Positions 24,448 to 32,262 of a DNA stretch of 64,000 nt are shown piece after piece. Numbering within the stretch: position 1 is the stretch's first letter; each line of letters opens with the position of its first letter. The position numbers were made by a program, and so were the translations under genes. The stretch is from the NCBI GenBank assembly GCA_910584485.1, contig CAJUAV010000012.1, positions 1 to 64,000 on the forward strand. The letters are read 5' to 3'. This DNA comes from an uncultured Alistipes sp. (GTDB lineage: Bacteria; Bacteroidota; Bacteroidia; Bacteroidales; Rikenellaceae). Under the pieces are notes generated by a model. It saw nothing but the letters and a program-made list of their open reading frames with translations, searched no databases and had not been told where the DNA came from.

Positions 24448-25748
24448 GCTTTGCGGGGATCGGTTGTGTCGGTCCGACCTGTGTTTTCGGCCGCGGCATG
24501 GTGTTCGGTCGCTTTCCGCTCGGCGGCATCGATATCGGCCGTGTCGTTATTGGTCGTGCCGACGTCGATCGTGTCGATCGAATGCGTCTGGACGTCTGCA
24601 CCCGCCGCCTCGTTTTCCGCCTCGTCGACCGATCGTTCGTTCGCCGCATCGTCGGCCTGCGGATCGAGCGCCGCCCCGTCGGCGACGTGGTAGAGGCGGT
24701 AGGGGTGGCCCGCCCGATCGAGGATCGCCCGCAGGCGGGTCGGGTTGCAGTCGGTGATGAGGATTTGCCCGAAGCGTTCGCCCGCCACCAGCCGCAGCAG
24801 CTGCTCGACGCGGGACGCGTCGAGCTTGTCGAACAGATCGTCCAGCAGCAGCAGCGGCCGTTCGTTCCGCTCCTCCGCCAGCACGGCGTACTGCGCCAGT
24901 TTCAGCGCGATGAGGAAAGATTTCTGCTGTCCCTGCGAGCCGTATTTGCGTAACGGATAGCCGCCGATGCGCAGCACGAGGTCGTCGCGGTGGATGCCCG
25001 AGGTGGTAAATTCGTTGGCGAAATCCTTTTGGCGCGCATTCCGCAGCAACGTTTCGAACGACTGCTCTTCGAGTTCCGATTTGTAGCGCAGTTCGACCTG
25101 CTCGCGGTCCTCCGAGAGGCAACGGTAGTATTCGGCCACGATCGGCTGGAGTCGTGCGACCAGTTCGCGGCGGCGGGCGTGGATCGCCTCGCCGTGTTCG
25201 ACGAGCTGCCGATCGTAGATCGAGAGGACCGTTTCGTCGGGCTGCATCTTGAGCAGGCGGTTGCGCTCGCCCAGCACGGCGTTGTACCGCATGAGAGAGG
25301 CGAGGTACGACCGGTCGAGCGTCGAAAGAAAGGCGTTGAGAAAGCGGCGGCGCTCCTCGGCCGCATCGCTGATCAGGACGCTGTCGGCGGGCGAGACGAC
25401 CACCGAGGGGATGAGCCCCACGTGGTCCGCCAACCGCTCGTACTCCTTGTCGTTGCGTTTGAGCAGCTTGCCGCTGCGGCGCGAGAAGGAGCAGACGACG
25501 CGTTCGCTCTTTGCGCGATCGGTCGTGTAGTGCCCTTCGAGCAGGAAGAACTCTTCGCCGTGGCGGATGCTCTGGCCGTCGGTCATGCCGAAGGCCGATT
25601 TGCACATCGAAAGGTAGTGCACCGCATCGACGAGGTTGGTCTTGCCGGCGCCGTTGTCGCCCACCAGACAGTTGATTCCGGGGCCGAACGCGAGTTCGCC
25701 GCGGGCGATATTCTTGAAATTGAGCAGAGTCAGTTTTCGCAGATACAT
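24444..25748 (-). CDS. recF: DNA replication and repair protein RecF
   Basis: RecF is an SMC-like ATPase that binds gapped DNA and loads RecA with RecO and RecR. The 434-residue protein has Walker A GDNGAGKT at 30-37, the signature YGSQGQQKSFLIALKLAQ near 268-285 and Walker B LLLLDDLFDKLD near 300. RecF is normally about 365 residues. Here an extra acidic, Ala/Thr/Asp-rich tail of about 65 residues follows the core and looks disordered. The 4-bp overlap with the DUF721 gene shows an operon. A weak box TAACTTTA lies just before the start. Confidence 0.95.
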   Translation of the reverse strand: MYLRKLTLLNFKNIARGELAFGPGINCLVGDNGAGKTNLVDAVHYLSMCKSAFGMTDGQSIRHGEEFFLLEGHYTTDRAKSERVVCSFSRRSGKLLKRNDKEYERLADHVGLIPSVVVSPADSVLISDAAEERRRFLNAFLSTLDRSYLASLMRYNAVLGERNRLLKMQPDETVLSIYDRQLVEHGEAIHARRRELVARLQPIVAEYYRCLSEDREQVELRYKSELEEQSFETLLRNARQKDFANEFTTSGIHRDDLVLRIGGYPLRKYGSQGQQKSFLIALKLAQYAVLAEERNERPLLLLDDLFDKLDASRVEQLLRLVAGERFGQILITDCNPTRLRAILDRAGHPYRLYHVADGAALDPQADDAANERSVDEAENEAAGADVQTHSIDTIDVGTTNNDTADIDAAERKATEHHAAAENTGRTDTTDPRKA

Positions 25749-25781
25749 GGGGTAAAGTTAAGAAAAAATCCGTGCATTTCA

Positions 25782-25811
25782 TTGTATATTGGGGATAGTT
25801 TCGTATCTTTG
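25782..25811 (+). promoter_or_regulatory. promoter of the TPR-ribH operon
   Basis: TTG at 25782-25784, a 19-bp spacer and TATCTTTG at 25804-25811, 44 bp before the start. Confidence 0.75.
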
Positions 25812-25855
25812 TCAACTATTGGAAACGAATTGAAAAACCAAAACACGAATAACTT

Positions 25856-26539
25856 ATGGCAAAACAGAACATCGCAGAGCCCGAAGCGCTCGGTGAAGCA
25901 ATGAACAAAACGGAACGATTCTTCGAGGAGAACGGCCGCAAAATGTCCTACATCTTCCTCGGCCTGCTGGCATTGGCGGCTGTGATCTACGGCTATCGTG
26001 CGCTGGTGAGCCAGCCGCGTGCGCAGAAGGCAGCCGAGCTGATCGCCGAGGCACAGGCGCGTTTCGACGCCCAGACGCCCGACTATGCGCTGGCGCTGAA
26101 CGGCGACGACAACGGTGCGGGCTTCCTCGACGTCATCGAGCAGTACGGCTCGACCCCCTCGGGCAATCTGGCGAAGCACTATGCCGGCATCTGCTACCTG
26201 AAGCAGGGCGATCTGGAGCAGGCTGCCGCGCTGTTGGCCGCTTTCAAGCCCGTGAAGGGGCTGCCCGGGGCGATCGTCAATGCCCAGAACTACGGGCTGC
26301 AGGGCGACGTGGCCGTCGAGCGCGACGACTATAAGAGCGCCCTGTCGTTCTACGAGCAGGCGGTGAAGGCAGCAGACAACAACCTGACGGCTCCGATGTA
26401 CCTGCGCAAGGCGGGTCTGGCCGCACAGGCTGCGGGCGAGAACGAGCGCGCGGCCGCGTATTATCAGCGCATCATGGACGAGTATCCCGCTTCGATGGAT
26501 GCCCGCGATGCCGAGAAACTGTTGGGCGGTATCCGATAA
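25856..26539 (+). CDS. membrane-anchored tetratricopeptide repeat protein (YfgM-like)
   Basis: The 227-residue protein has a cytoplasmic N terminus, one membrane helix at about 30-50 (MSYIFLGLLALAAVIYGY) and a periplasmic part with TPR-like helix pairs (GNLAKHYAGICYLKQGDLEQAAALL, then DDYKSALSFYEQAVKAA and AAAYYQRIMDEYP). This is the layout of YfgM/ancillary SecYEG translocon proteins. The partner is unknown here. It precedes ribH by 3 bp, so the two are co-transcribed although their roles are unrelated. Confidence 0.8.
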   Translation: MAKQNIAEPEALGEAMNKTERFFEENGRKMSYIFLGLLALAAVIYGYRALVSQPRAQKAAELIAEAQARFDAQTPDYALALNGDDNGAGFLDVIEQYGSTPSGNLAKHYAGICYLKQGDLEQAAALLAAFKPVKGLPGAIVNAQNYGLQGDVAVERDDYKSALSFYEQAVKAADNNLTAPMYLRKAGLAAQAAGENERAAAYYQRIMDEYPASMDARDAEKLLGGIR

Positions 26540-26542
26540 GGC

Positions 26543-27073
26543 ATGGCGACAAGACACCATAATCTTTCGCATTTCGACGCACCGCTGCCCTCGGCGGCCG
26601 ACATGACGTTCGGCATCGTCGTCGCGGAGTGGAACCGCGATATCACCGAAGCGCTGCTCGAAGGGGCCGTGCGCACGCTGCGTGCCGCGGGGTGCCCCGA
26701 TTTGAACATCCAGATCAAGTATGTGCCGGGGACTTTCGAGCTGACGCTCGGCGCCCAGTTCTTCGCCGAATATACCGACGTCGATGCGGTGATTGCACTC
26801 GGGTGCGTCATTCAGGGCGATACGCGTCATTTCGATTTCATCTGTCAGGGCGTGACGCAGGGCATCATGCAGTTGCAGATCCAGTGGAACATGCCGATCG
26901 CCTTCGGCGTGCTCACGGTGGAGGATCGCCAGCAGGCGCTCGACCGCTGCGGCGGACGCCTTGGCAACAAGGGCGACGAGGCTGCTGCGGCCGCCATCGA
27001 AATGGTGAAGCTCCAGGTCGACATGGATGCCGCTTCGCCCGACCACGAACCCGATCGGCGGAACATCAATTGA
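26543..27073 (+). CDS. ribH: 6,7-dimethyl-8-ribityllumazine synthase
   Basis: RibH joins the ribityl-aminopyrimidine and dihydroxybutanone phosphate to make lumazine, the penultimate riboflavin step. The 176-residue protein has FGIVVAEWNRDITEALLEGA, the PGTFEL loop near 62, GCVIQGDTRHFDFIC near 93-107 (usual G-A-V-I-x-G-x-T-x-H-F-D) and FGVLTVEDRQQALDR. A C-terminal tail (KLQVDMDAASPDHEPDRRNIN) is longer than in most RibH. It is the second gene of the operon and ends at a strong terminator. Confidence 0.95.
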   Translation: MATRHHNLSHFDAPLPSAADMTFGIVVAEWNRDITEALLEGAVRTLRAAGCPDLNIQIKYVPGTFELTLGAQFFAEYTDVDAVIALGCVIQGDTRHFDFICQGVTQGIMQLQIQWNMPIAFGVLTVEDRQQALDRCGGRLGNKGDEAAAAAIEMVKLQVDMDAASPDHEPDRRNIN

Positions 27074-27094
27074 TCCGTCGCTCTTCGATTTCTC

Positions 27095-27127
27095 GGCCGT
27101 TCCCGCCTATCGGGAACGGCCGTTTTT
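27095..27127 (+). terminator. ribH terminator
   Basis: GGCCGTTCCCG and CGGGAACGGCC flank a five-base loop, followed by GTTTTT. Confidence 0.95.
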
Positions 27128-27157
27128 CGTCGGAGCCGGCGGGCGAGAGAGGGGGTT

Positions 27158-27355
27158 GGGCAGCAGCCTGCGTCGTGTTTTTGCAGCGCAATGAATCGAG
27201 TGTACCGACTGTCTACACGGTTCGGGCAGCAGCCTGCGTCGTGTCTTTGCAGCGCAATGATTCGAGCGCATCGGCTGTCTACACGGTTCGGGCAGCAGCC
27301 TGCGTCGTGTCTTTGCAGCGCAATGAATCGAGTGTACCGGCTGTCTACACGGTTC
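27158..27355. repeat. tandem 66-bp repeat, three copies
   Basis: Units start at 27158, 27224 and 27290 and begin GGGCAGCAGCCTGCGTCGTG. They differ at only a few positions. The 66-bp length keeps a 22-codon frame open (GQQPASCLCSAMNRVYRLSTRF), but no start signal or promoter supports translation. Confidence 0.9.
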
Positions 27356-27610
27356 GGGGCGAAGCCTGCGGAGCGCACGCAGCATGCGGGCCTCCGCGCG
27401 GGGAGGCTTCGGCCCGCCGGCCTCTTCGAGGCCGAACAGACAGCTGCGCTTCTGTCGGGTGTATCCTGCGGCCCGCCGACCTCTTCGAGGTCGATGCGGC
27501 ATCCTACATATCCTCTTGCCGAACTGCATAGCTTGCCGCGCTTCTGTCGGGTGTATCCTGCGGCCCGCCGACATCTTCGGGACCGATGCCGCATCACATA
27601 TCCGCTGCCG
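27356..27610. repeat. family A repeat (inverted) with a 92-bp direct repeat
   Basis: The family A segment here runs in the opposite sense (GGGAGGCTTCGGCCCGCC near 27402). GCGCTTCTGTCGGGTGTATC followed by CTGCGGCCCGCCGAC occurs at 27446 and again at 27538. The block separates convergent ribH and the oxoamine synthase gene. Beyond it, to 27723, I see nothing recognisable. Confidence 0.7.
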
Positions 27611-27723
27611 AACCGCACAACCGCCGCATGCCTGTCAAATCCCGCTTACGTTCCCTCGACCCCTCGCAGGGGCCGAAACGGCCACAGCCTGCCGCAAGGC
27701 ACGACGCCACACCCTACCTCGTC

Positions 27724-27761
27724 GAAAACAAACGGCCCCACCCTGAAAAGGGCGGAGCCGT
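27724..27761 (-). terminator. terminator of the oxoamine synthase gene
   Basis: On the minus strand an imperfect stem from ACGGC to GCCGT with a CCC/GGG core is followed by TTTGTTTTC. Confidence 0.65.
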
Positions 27762-27787
27762 TCTGCTTTCGGACCGAAAAAATCCGG

Positions 27788-29059
27788 TTAGCGTACCTTG
27801 AAACCTTCGTCGGCGCGCATCGGGATCGGCATGGCGGCGTAGGTGCCGTTTTCGAGCTTCTCGCGTACCGCCTTGAAGGCCTCGATCGTGTAGTCGACGT
27901 CCTCGAGCGTGTGGGCCGCCGTCGGGATGATGCGCAGGATGATTTCGCCGCGCGGAATGACGGGGTAGATCACCATCGAGCAGAAAATGCCGTGGTTTTC
28001 GCGCAGGTCGACCACGAGGTTCGTCGCCTCGGGAATGCCGCCCTTGAGGAAAACGGGGGTCACGGGCGAGTTCGTCACGCCGATGTCGAAGCCGTTCTCG
28101 ACGAGTTTCGATTGCAGTGCGCGGACGATCGTCCAGAGCTTCTCCTGGTATTCGGGGTGCTCGCGGATGAGCTCGATGCGCTTCAGGGCACCGATCACCA
28201 TCGGCATGGGCAGCGACTTGGCGTAGAGCTGCGAACGCATGTTGTAGCGCAACAGGTTGACGAGCCAGCGGGGACCGCTGACGAAGGCACCGATGCCGGC
28301 CATCGACTTGGCGAAGGTGTTGAAAAGGACGTCCACGCCGTCAACGACACCGAAATGGGCTGCCGTACCGCGGCCGCCGGGGCCCATCGTACCGAAGCCG
28401 TGGGCGTCATCGACGAGCAGGCGGAAGTTGAAATCCTTCTTCAGGGCGACGATCTCGTCGAGCTTGCCCAGGTCGCCCTTCATGCCGAACACACCTTCGG
28501 TGATGACCAGCACACCGCCGTTCTGCTCCTCGGCCAGGTCGGTGGCGTGTTGCAGCTGGAGGCGGAGCGAATCCATGTCGTTGTGGCCGAAGACGAAGCG
28601 GCGGCCCTTGTGCAGACGCAGACCGTCGATGATGCAGGCGTGTGCTTCGGCGTCGTAGACGACCACGTCGCGCGGCGTCAGCAGGCAGTCGATGATCGAG
28701 ATCATGCCCTGGTAGCCGAAGTTGAGCAGGAAGGCATCCTCCTTGCCGACGAATTCGGCCAGCTCGCGTTCGAGCTGCTCGTGATAGACCGTCTGGCCGC
28801 TCATCATGCGGGCGCCCATCGGGGCTGCCATGCCGAAGCGGGCGGCGCCTTCGGCGTCGGCCTTGCGCACCTCGGGCAGGTTGGCCAGGCCGAGGTAGTT
28901 GTTCAGGCTCCAGTTGAGCATCTCCTTGCCGCGGAAGCGCATGCGGGGGCCGATTTCGCCCTCCAGTTTCGGGAATGCGTAGTAGCCGTGGGCATAGCCC
29001 ATGTACTGGCCGATCGGGCCGCCTGCGTTCTTTTCGAGGCGTTCGAAAATATCTACCAT
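27788..29059 (-). CDS. alpha-oxoamine synthase, PLP-dependent (candidate cysteate or serine acyltransferase)
   Basis: The 423-residue protein belongs to the family of KBL, BioF and serine palmitoyltransferase, which condense an amino acid with an acyl thioester. It shows LNWSLNNYLGLANLPEV, ARMMSGQTVYHEQLE, DAEAHACIIDG, VITEGVFGMKGD, LLVDDAHGFGTMG (PLP aspartate) and NTFAKSMAGIGAF (PLP lysine). The N terminus (GPIGQYMGYAHGYYAFPKLEG) resembles the form found in Flavobacteria and Alistipes, where a family member makes the sulfonolipid base capnine from cysteate. Serine palmitoyltransferase or glycine acyltransferase activity is the alternative. It is a single gene with its own promoter and terminator. 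Confidence 0.85.
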   Translation of the reverse strand: MVDIFERLEKNAGGPIGQYMGYAHGYYAFPKLEGEIGPRMRFRGKEMLNWSLNNYLGLANLPEVRKADAEGAARFGMAAPMGARMMSGQTVYHEQLERELAEFVGKEDAFLLNFGYQGMISIIDCLLTPRDVVVYDAEAHACIIDGLRLHKGRRFVFGHNDMDSLRLQLQHATDLAEEQNGGVLVITEGVFGMKGDLGKLDEIVALKKDFNFRLLVDDAHGFGTMGPGGRGTAAHFGVVDGVDVLFNTFAKSMAGIGAFVSGPRWLVNLLRYNMRSQLYAKSLPMPMVIGALKRIELIREHPEYQEKLWTIVRALQSKLVENGFDIGVTNSPVTPVFLKGGIPEATNLVVDLRENHGIFCSMVIYPVIPRGEIILRIIPTAAHTLEDVDYTIEAFKAVREKLENGTYAAMPIPMRADEGFKVR

Positions 29060-29106
29060 AGTTGTACTTTTGTGTGTAAATTATTGAGTCTCTTCTGTTT
29101 GGGTTC

Positions 29107-29128
29107 GTAACCCCGTTGCGGGGGTTAC
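29107..29128 (-). promoter_or_regulatory. hairpin in the oxoamine synthase leader
   Basis: GTAACCCC and GGGGTTAC form a perfect 8-bp stem with a 6-base loop between the promoter box and the start at 29059. There is no T run, so it is not a simple terminator. Confidence 0.5.
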
Positions 29129-29135
29129 AGACAAC

Positions 29136-29143
29136 CAAAAGTA
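29136..29143 (-). promoter_or_regulatory. oxoamine synthase -7 box
   Basis: The minus strand reads TACTTTTG, 76 bp before the start. No -33 box is clear. Confidence 0.5.
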
Positions 29144-29178
29144 CGCCTTTTTCGCGCGGCGGCGATACGCATTTATAC

Positions 29179-30096
29179 CTATTTCTGGGTCGGGGCTTCG
29201 TTTTTTCCGCTTTTCGAGAAGAGGCCGCGGGCGATTTCGCGGCGCATGATCCACAGCGGACCCCGTTGCGCGGAGCGCAACATGCAGCCGATCGGCACCG
29301 TCGCCACCCATTTCAGCACCTCGCGCAGACGGGCGCGCAGCACCCCGCCCCGCAGCTCGGCGCGCAGCCGCTGGCTGATGCCGATGTGGCGGGCGAGGCG
29401 GCGGAAGGCTTCGTCGGTCACCTTTTCGGGGGGGATGATGTGCCACATGACCGCCTCGGGAACGTACCACAGCGCCACCTTGTCGGCGCGCAGCCGGTCG
29501 AAAAAATCGTTCTCTTCGCCGCCGATCGGGCGGTTGCCTACGCGGCCGAGCTCCGTGGCGAAGCCGTAGCGGAGGGCCGTCGTGCGTCGAAAGGCCATGT
29601 TGCCGCCCCCCGGGAGCCGCCCGACGGGAAAGCGGCGGATGCGCTCGCCGAGGTCGATCGGGTTGGCGATCGGCTGCTCGGTCCAGCGCGACATCCAGCG
29701 CGGCCGCCCGCAGGGGTATTCGGCGATGATGCGGCCGCCCGCCACCTCGGCCGCGGGGTGCTCGTCGAAGAAGCGGAGGTAGGCGGCGAGGAACCCGGGA
29801 TTGATCCGCTCGTCGTCGTCGATCGAGGCGATCAGTTCGGTCGTCGCCTCCCGCAATCCGCGGTTGCGGGCGTGCGAGACCCCGGCCGCGGGTTCGTAGA
29901 CGCGGCGCAGGTGCAGCGCGGGGTGGGCGGCGGCGAAGCGGTCGAAGGTCTCGGCCGTGTCGTCCGTCGAGGCGTTGTCGACGACGACGCACTCCCACAG
30001 CGCGGGGTCGAGCTCCTGACGCGCCACCGATTCGAGGGCGCGCAGCAGCTCGCGGGAGCGGTTGTGGGTCGGGATGAGCAGCGTCAGACGGAGCAT
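29179..30096 (-). CDS. family 2 glycosyltransferase
   Basis: The 305-residue protein has the GT-A start LTLLIPTHNRSRELLRALESVARQ, VVVDNASTDDTAETF, then the metal-binding region ASIDDDERINPGFLAAYL near 90-107, and PGGGNMAFRR. It would transfer a sugar from a nucleotide donor on the cytoplasmic side. A short membrane-associated region (LREVLKWVATVPIGCML) lies near the C terminus. It begins 6 bp after rnr on the same strand. The acceptor is unknown. Confidence 0.88.
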   Translation of the reverse strand: MLRLTLLIPTHNRSRELLRALESVARQELDPALWECVVVDNASTDDTAETFDRFAAAHPALHLRRVYEPAAGVSHARNRGLREATTELIASIDDDERINPGFLAAYLRFFDEHPAAEVAGGRIIAEYPCGRPRWMSRWTEQPIANPIDLGERIRRFPVGRLPGGGNMAFRRTTALRYGFATELGRVGNRPIGGEENDFFDRLRADKVALWYVPEAVMWHIIPPEKVTDEAFRRLARHIGISQRLRAELRGGVLRARLREVLKWVATVPIGCMLRSAQRGPLWIMRREIARGLFSKSGKNEAPTQK

Positions 30097-30102
30097 GGCG
30101 GA

Positions 30103-32262
30103 TCAGCGCTTGAGTTTGCCGAAGGAGACCACCTCGAAATCGAGCTGCCGCTTCTGCAGGTCGGCGCGGCGTACGCGGATGCGGACGGGATCGCCGAGCG
30201 TCAGCCGTCGTCCCGAGCGGTGGCCGTGGATTTCGTAGCGTTCGCGGTCGAACTGGTAGTAGTCGTCCTCGATGTCGCGCAGGAAGCACATGCCTTCGAT
30301 GTGGTTCTCGTCCAGCTCGACGTAGAGGCCCCATTCGCTGAGACCCGAGATGTGGCCTTCGTACTCCTGGCCGATGCGCTCCTTCATGAATTCGACCATC
30401 TTGTATTTGATCGAGGCGCGTTCGGCTTCGGCGGCGATCACCTCGCGTTCCGAGGCGTGGTCGCATAGTTCGTCGAGGGTGCGGCGGTCGGCCGATTTGC
30501 CTCCTGCGAGGTAGCGGGCCAGCAGCCGGTGGACCATCATGTCGGGGTAGCGGCGGATGGGCGAGGTGAAATGCGTGTAGTAGGGGAAGGCGAGGCCGTA
30601 GTGGCCGATGTTCTCGGTCGAGTAGCAGGCCTTGGCCATCGAGCGGACGGCCATCGTCGAGAGGGCGTTCTCTTCGGCCTTGCCGTGTACGCTCTTGAGC
30701 AGCTTGTTGAGCTCCTTGGCGATGGCGCGTCCCTTCGTGGCGCGGAAGATGTGGCCGAAGCGCAGGGCGAACTGGCGGAAGCGGTCCAGCTTCTCGTCGC
30801 TGGGCTTGTCGTGGATGCGGAAGACCATCGTGCGGGGGATCTTGCGGCCGTGGTCGCCGATGCGGTGGGCGCAGAACTCGGCTACGCGGCGGTTGGCCAG
30901 CAGCATGAACTCCTCGATCATGCGGTTCGCCTCGCGCTGCACCTTGAAATAGACGCCGAGCGGTTTGCCGTGCTCGTCGAGGCGGAATTTCATCTCTTCG
31001 CGGTCGAAGGCCACGGCCCCCTTGCGGAAACGCTCCGCGCGCAGGGCTTCGGCCAGCCCATGGAGCGTCAGCACCTCTTCGGCGTAGTCGCCCCGACCCG
31101 TTTCGATCACCTGCTGCGCCTCCTCGTAGGTGAAGCGGCGGTCGGAGTAGATCACCGTGCGGCCGAACCATTCGTCGAGCAGGTCGAGCTGTTCGTTGAG
31201 CGTGAAGACGGCCGAGAAGCAGAGGCTCTCCTCGTGGGGGCGCAGCGAGCAGAGTTCGTTCGAGAGCCGCTCGGGGAGCATCGGTACGGTGCGGTCGACG
31301 AGGTAGACCGACGTGCCGCGCGCGACGGCTTCGTCGTCGATCGCCGAACGGGGGCGGACGTAGTGGGTGACGTCGGCGATGTGCACGCCGATCTCCCAGA
31401 CGCCGTCGCGTATGCGGCGCACCGAAAGGGCGTCGTCGAAGTCCTTGGCATCGGCGGGGTCGACCGTGAAGGTGGTCACCGCGCGGAAATCGCGGCGTTC
31501 GGCCAGGTCGGCCTCCGTGATGCCGCCCGCCATGGCGCGCGCCGCCTCCTCGACGGCGGGTTCGAAGCGGTAGGGCAGGTCGTATTCGGCCAGGATGGCG
31601 TGCATTTCGGCGTCGTTGTCGCCCGCCATGCCGAGGCGGTCGGTCAGCTCGCCCACGGGGTTCTTCGCCCCCTCGGGCCAGTCGGCGATGCGCACGACCA
31701 CCTTTTCGCCCGACCGCAGATCGGGGTAGCGTTTTTTGGACAGGTAGATGTCGTAGGGCATGCGGCGCGAGTCGGGCCGCACGAAAATCTGGTGTTCGCC
31801 CGCGTCGACGACCCCCGTGTAGGGTTTGCCGCTGCGTTCGAGGATGCGCAGGATGCGGCCTTCGCAGGCGCCGCTGCGCGGGTCGCGGGTCAGGATTTCG
31901 ACCGCCACGCGGTCGCCGTGCAGGGCGTTGGCGGTGTTGCGCTGGTGGACGAAGATGTCGTGCTCCTCGCCCTCGACCTTGACGTAGAGGGCTCCCGAGG
32001 CGAGCATGTCGCAGACGCCTTCGATGGCGGGGCGCTGCTGCTCGGCGAGGCGGTATTTGTCGCGCGCCACGAACTCCACGACCCCCTCTTCGCGGAGGTT
32101 GTGCAGGATTTCGAGCGTTTCGCGGCGACCCTGACGGTCGTTGCCGCCCGAAGCGGCGGCGAGGGCCTTGAGCGAGAATTTATGTTCGGGCATGTCGAGC
32201 ATGTAGTTCAGCACCAGCGATGCCCGGTTTTGTTTGTGGGGTTTGTTCGATTGTTTTTTCAT
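30103..32262 (-). CDS. rnr: ribonuclease R
   Basis: RNase R is a processive 3'-5' exoribonuclease that degrades structured RNA. The 719-residue protein has an N-terminal winged-helix/cold-shock part, the RNB catalytic domain with DPADAKDFDDALS near 275 (metal-binding aspartates) and YTHFTSPIRRYPDMMVH, and a C-terminal S1 domain (YEGHISGLSEWGLYVEL). It lacks the long basic tail of the E. coli enzyme. Its ATG overlaps the stop of the upstream hydrolase gene by 4 bp. Confidence 0.96.
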   Translation of the reverse strand: MKKQSNKPHKQNRASLVLNYMLDMPEHKFSLKALAAASGGNDRQGRRETLEILHNLREEGVVEFVARDKYRLAEQQRPAIEGVCDMLASGALYVKVEGEEHDIFVHQRNTANALHGDRVAVEILTRDPRSGACEGRILRILERSGKPYTGVVDAGEHQIFVRPDSRRMPYDIYLSKKRYPDLRSGEKVVVRIADWPEGAKNPVGELTDRLGMAGDNDAEMHAILAEYDLPYRFEPAVEEAARAMAGGITEADLAERRDFRAVTTFTVDPADAKDFDDALSVRRIRDGVWEIGVHIADVTHYVRPRSAIDDEAVARGTSVYLVDRTVPMLPERLSNELCSLRPHEESLCFSAVFTLNEQLDLLDEWFGRTVIYSDRRFTYEEAQQVIETGRGDYAEEVLTLHGLAEALRAERFRKGAVAFDREEMKFRLDEHGKPLGVYFKVQREANRMIEEFMLLANRRVAEFCAHRIGDHGRKIPRTMVFRIHDKPSDEKLDRFRQFALRFGHIFRATKGRAIAKELNKLLKSVHGKAEENALSTMAVRSMAKACYSTENIGHYGLAFPYYTHFTSPIRRYPDMMVHRLLARYLAGGKSADRRTLDELCDHASEREVIAAEAERASIKYKMVEFMKERIGQEYEGHISGLSEWGLYVELDENHIEGMCFLRDIEDDYYQFDRERYEIHGHRSGRRLTLGDPVRIRVRRADLQKRQLDFEVVSFGKLKR

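Noticed and set aside
27191..29110. Long rightward open frame across the 66-bp repeats and the oxoamine synthase gene
   Set aside because: It begins in repeats and continues antisense to a clear PLP enzyme; its peptide has no domain pattern.
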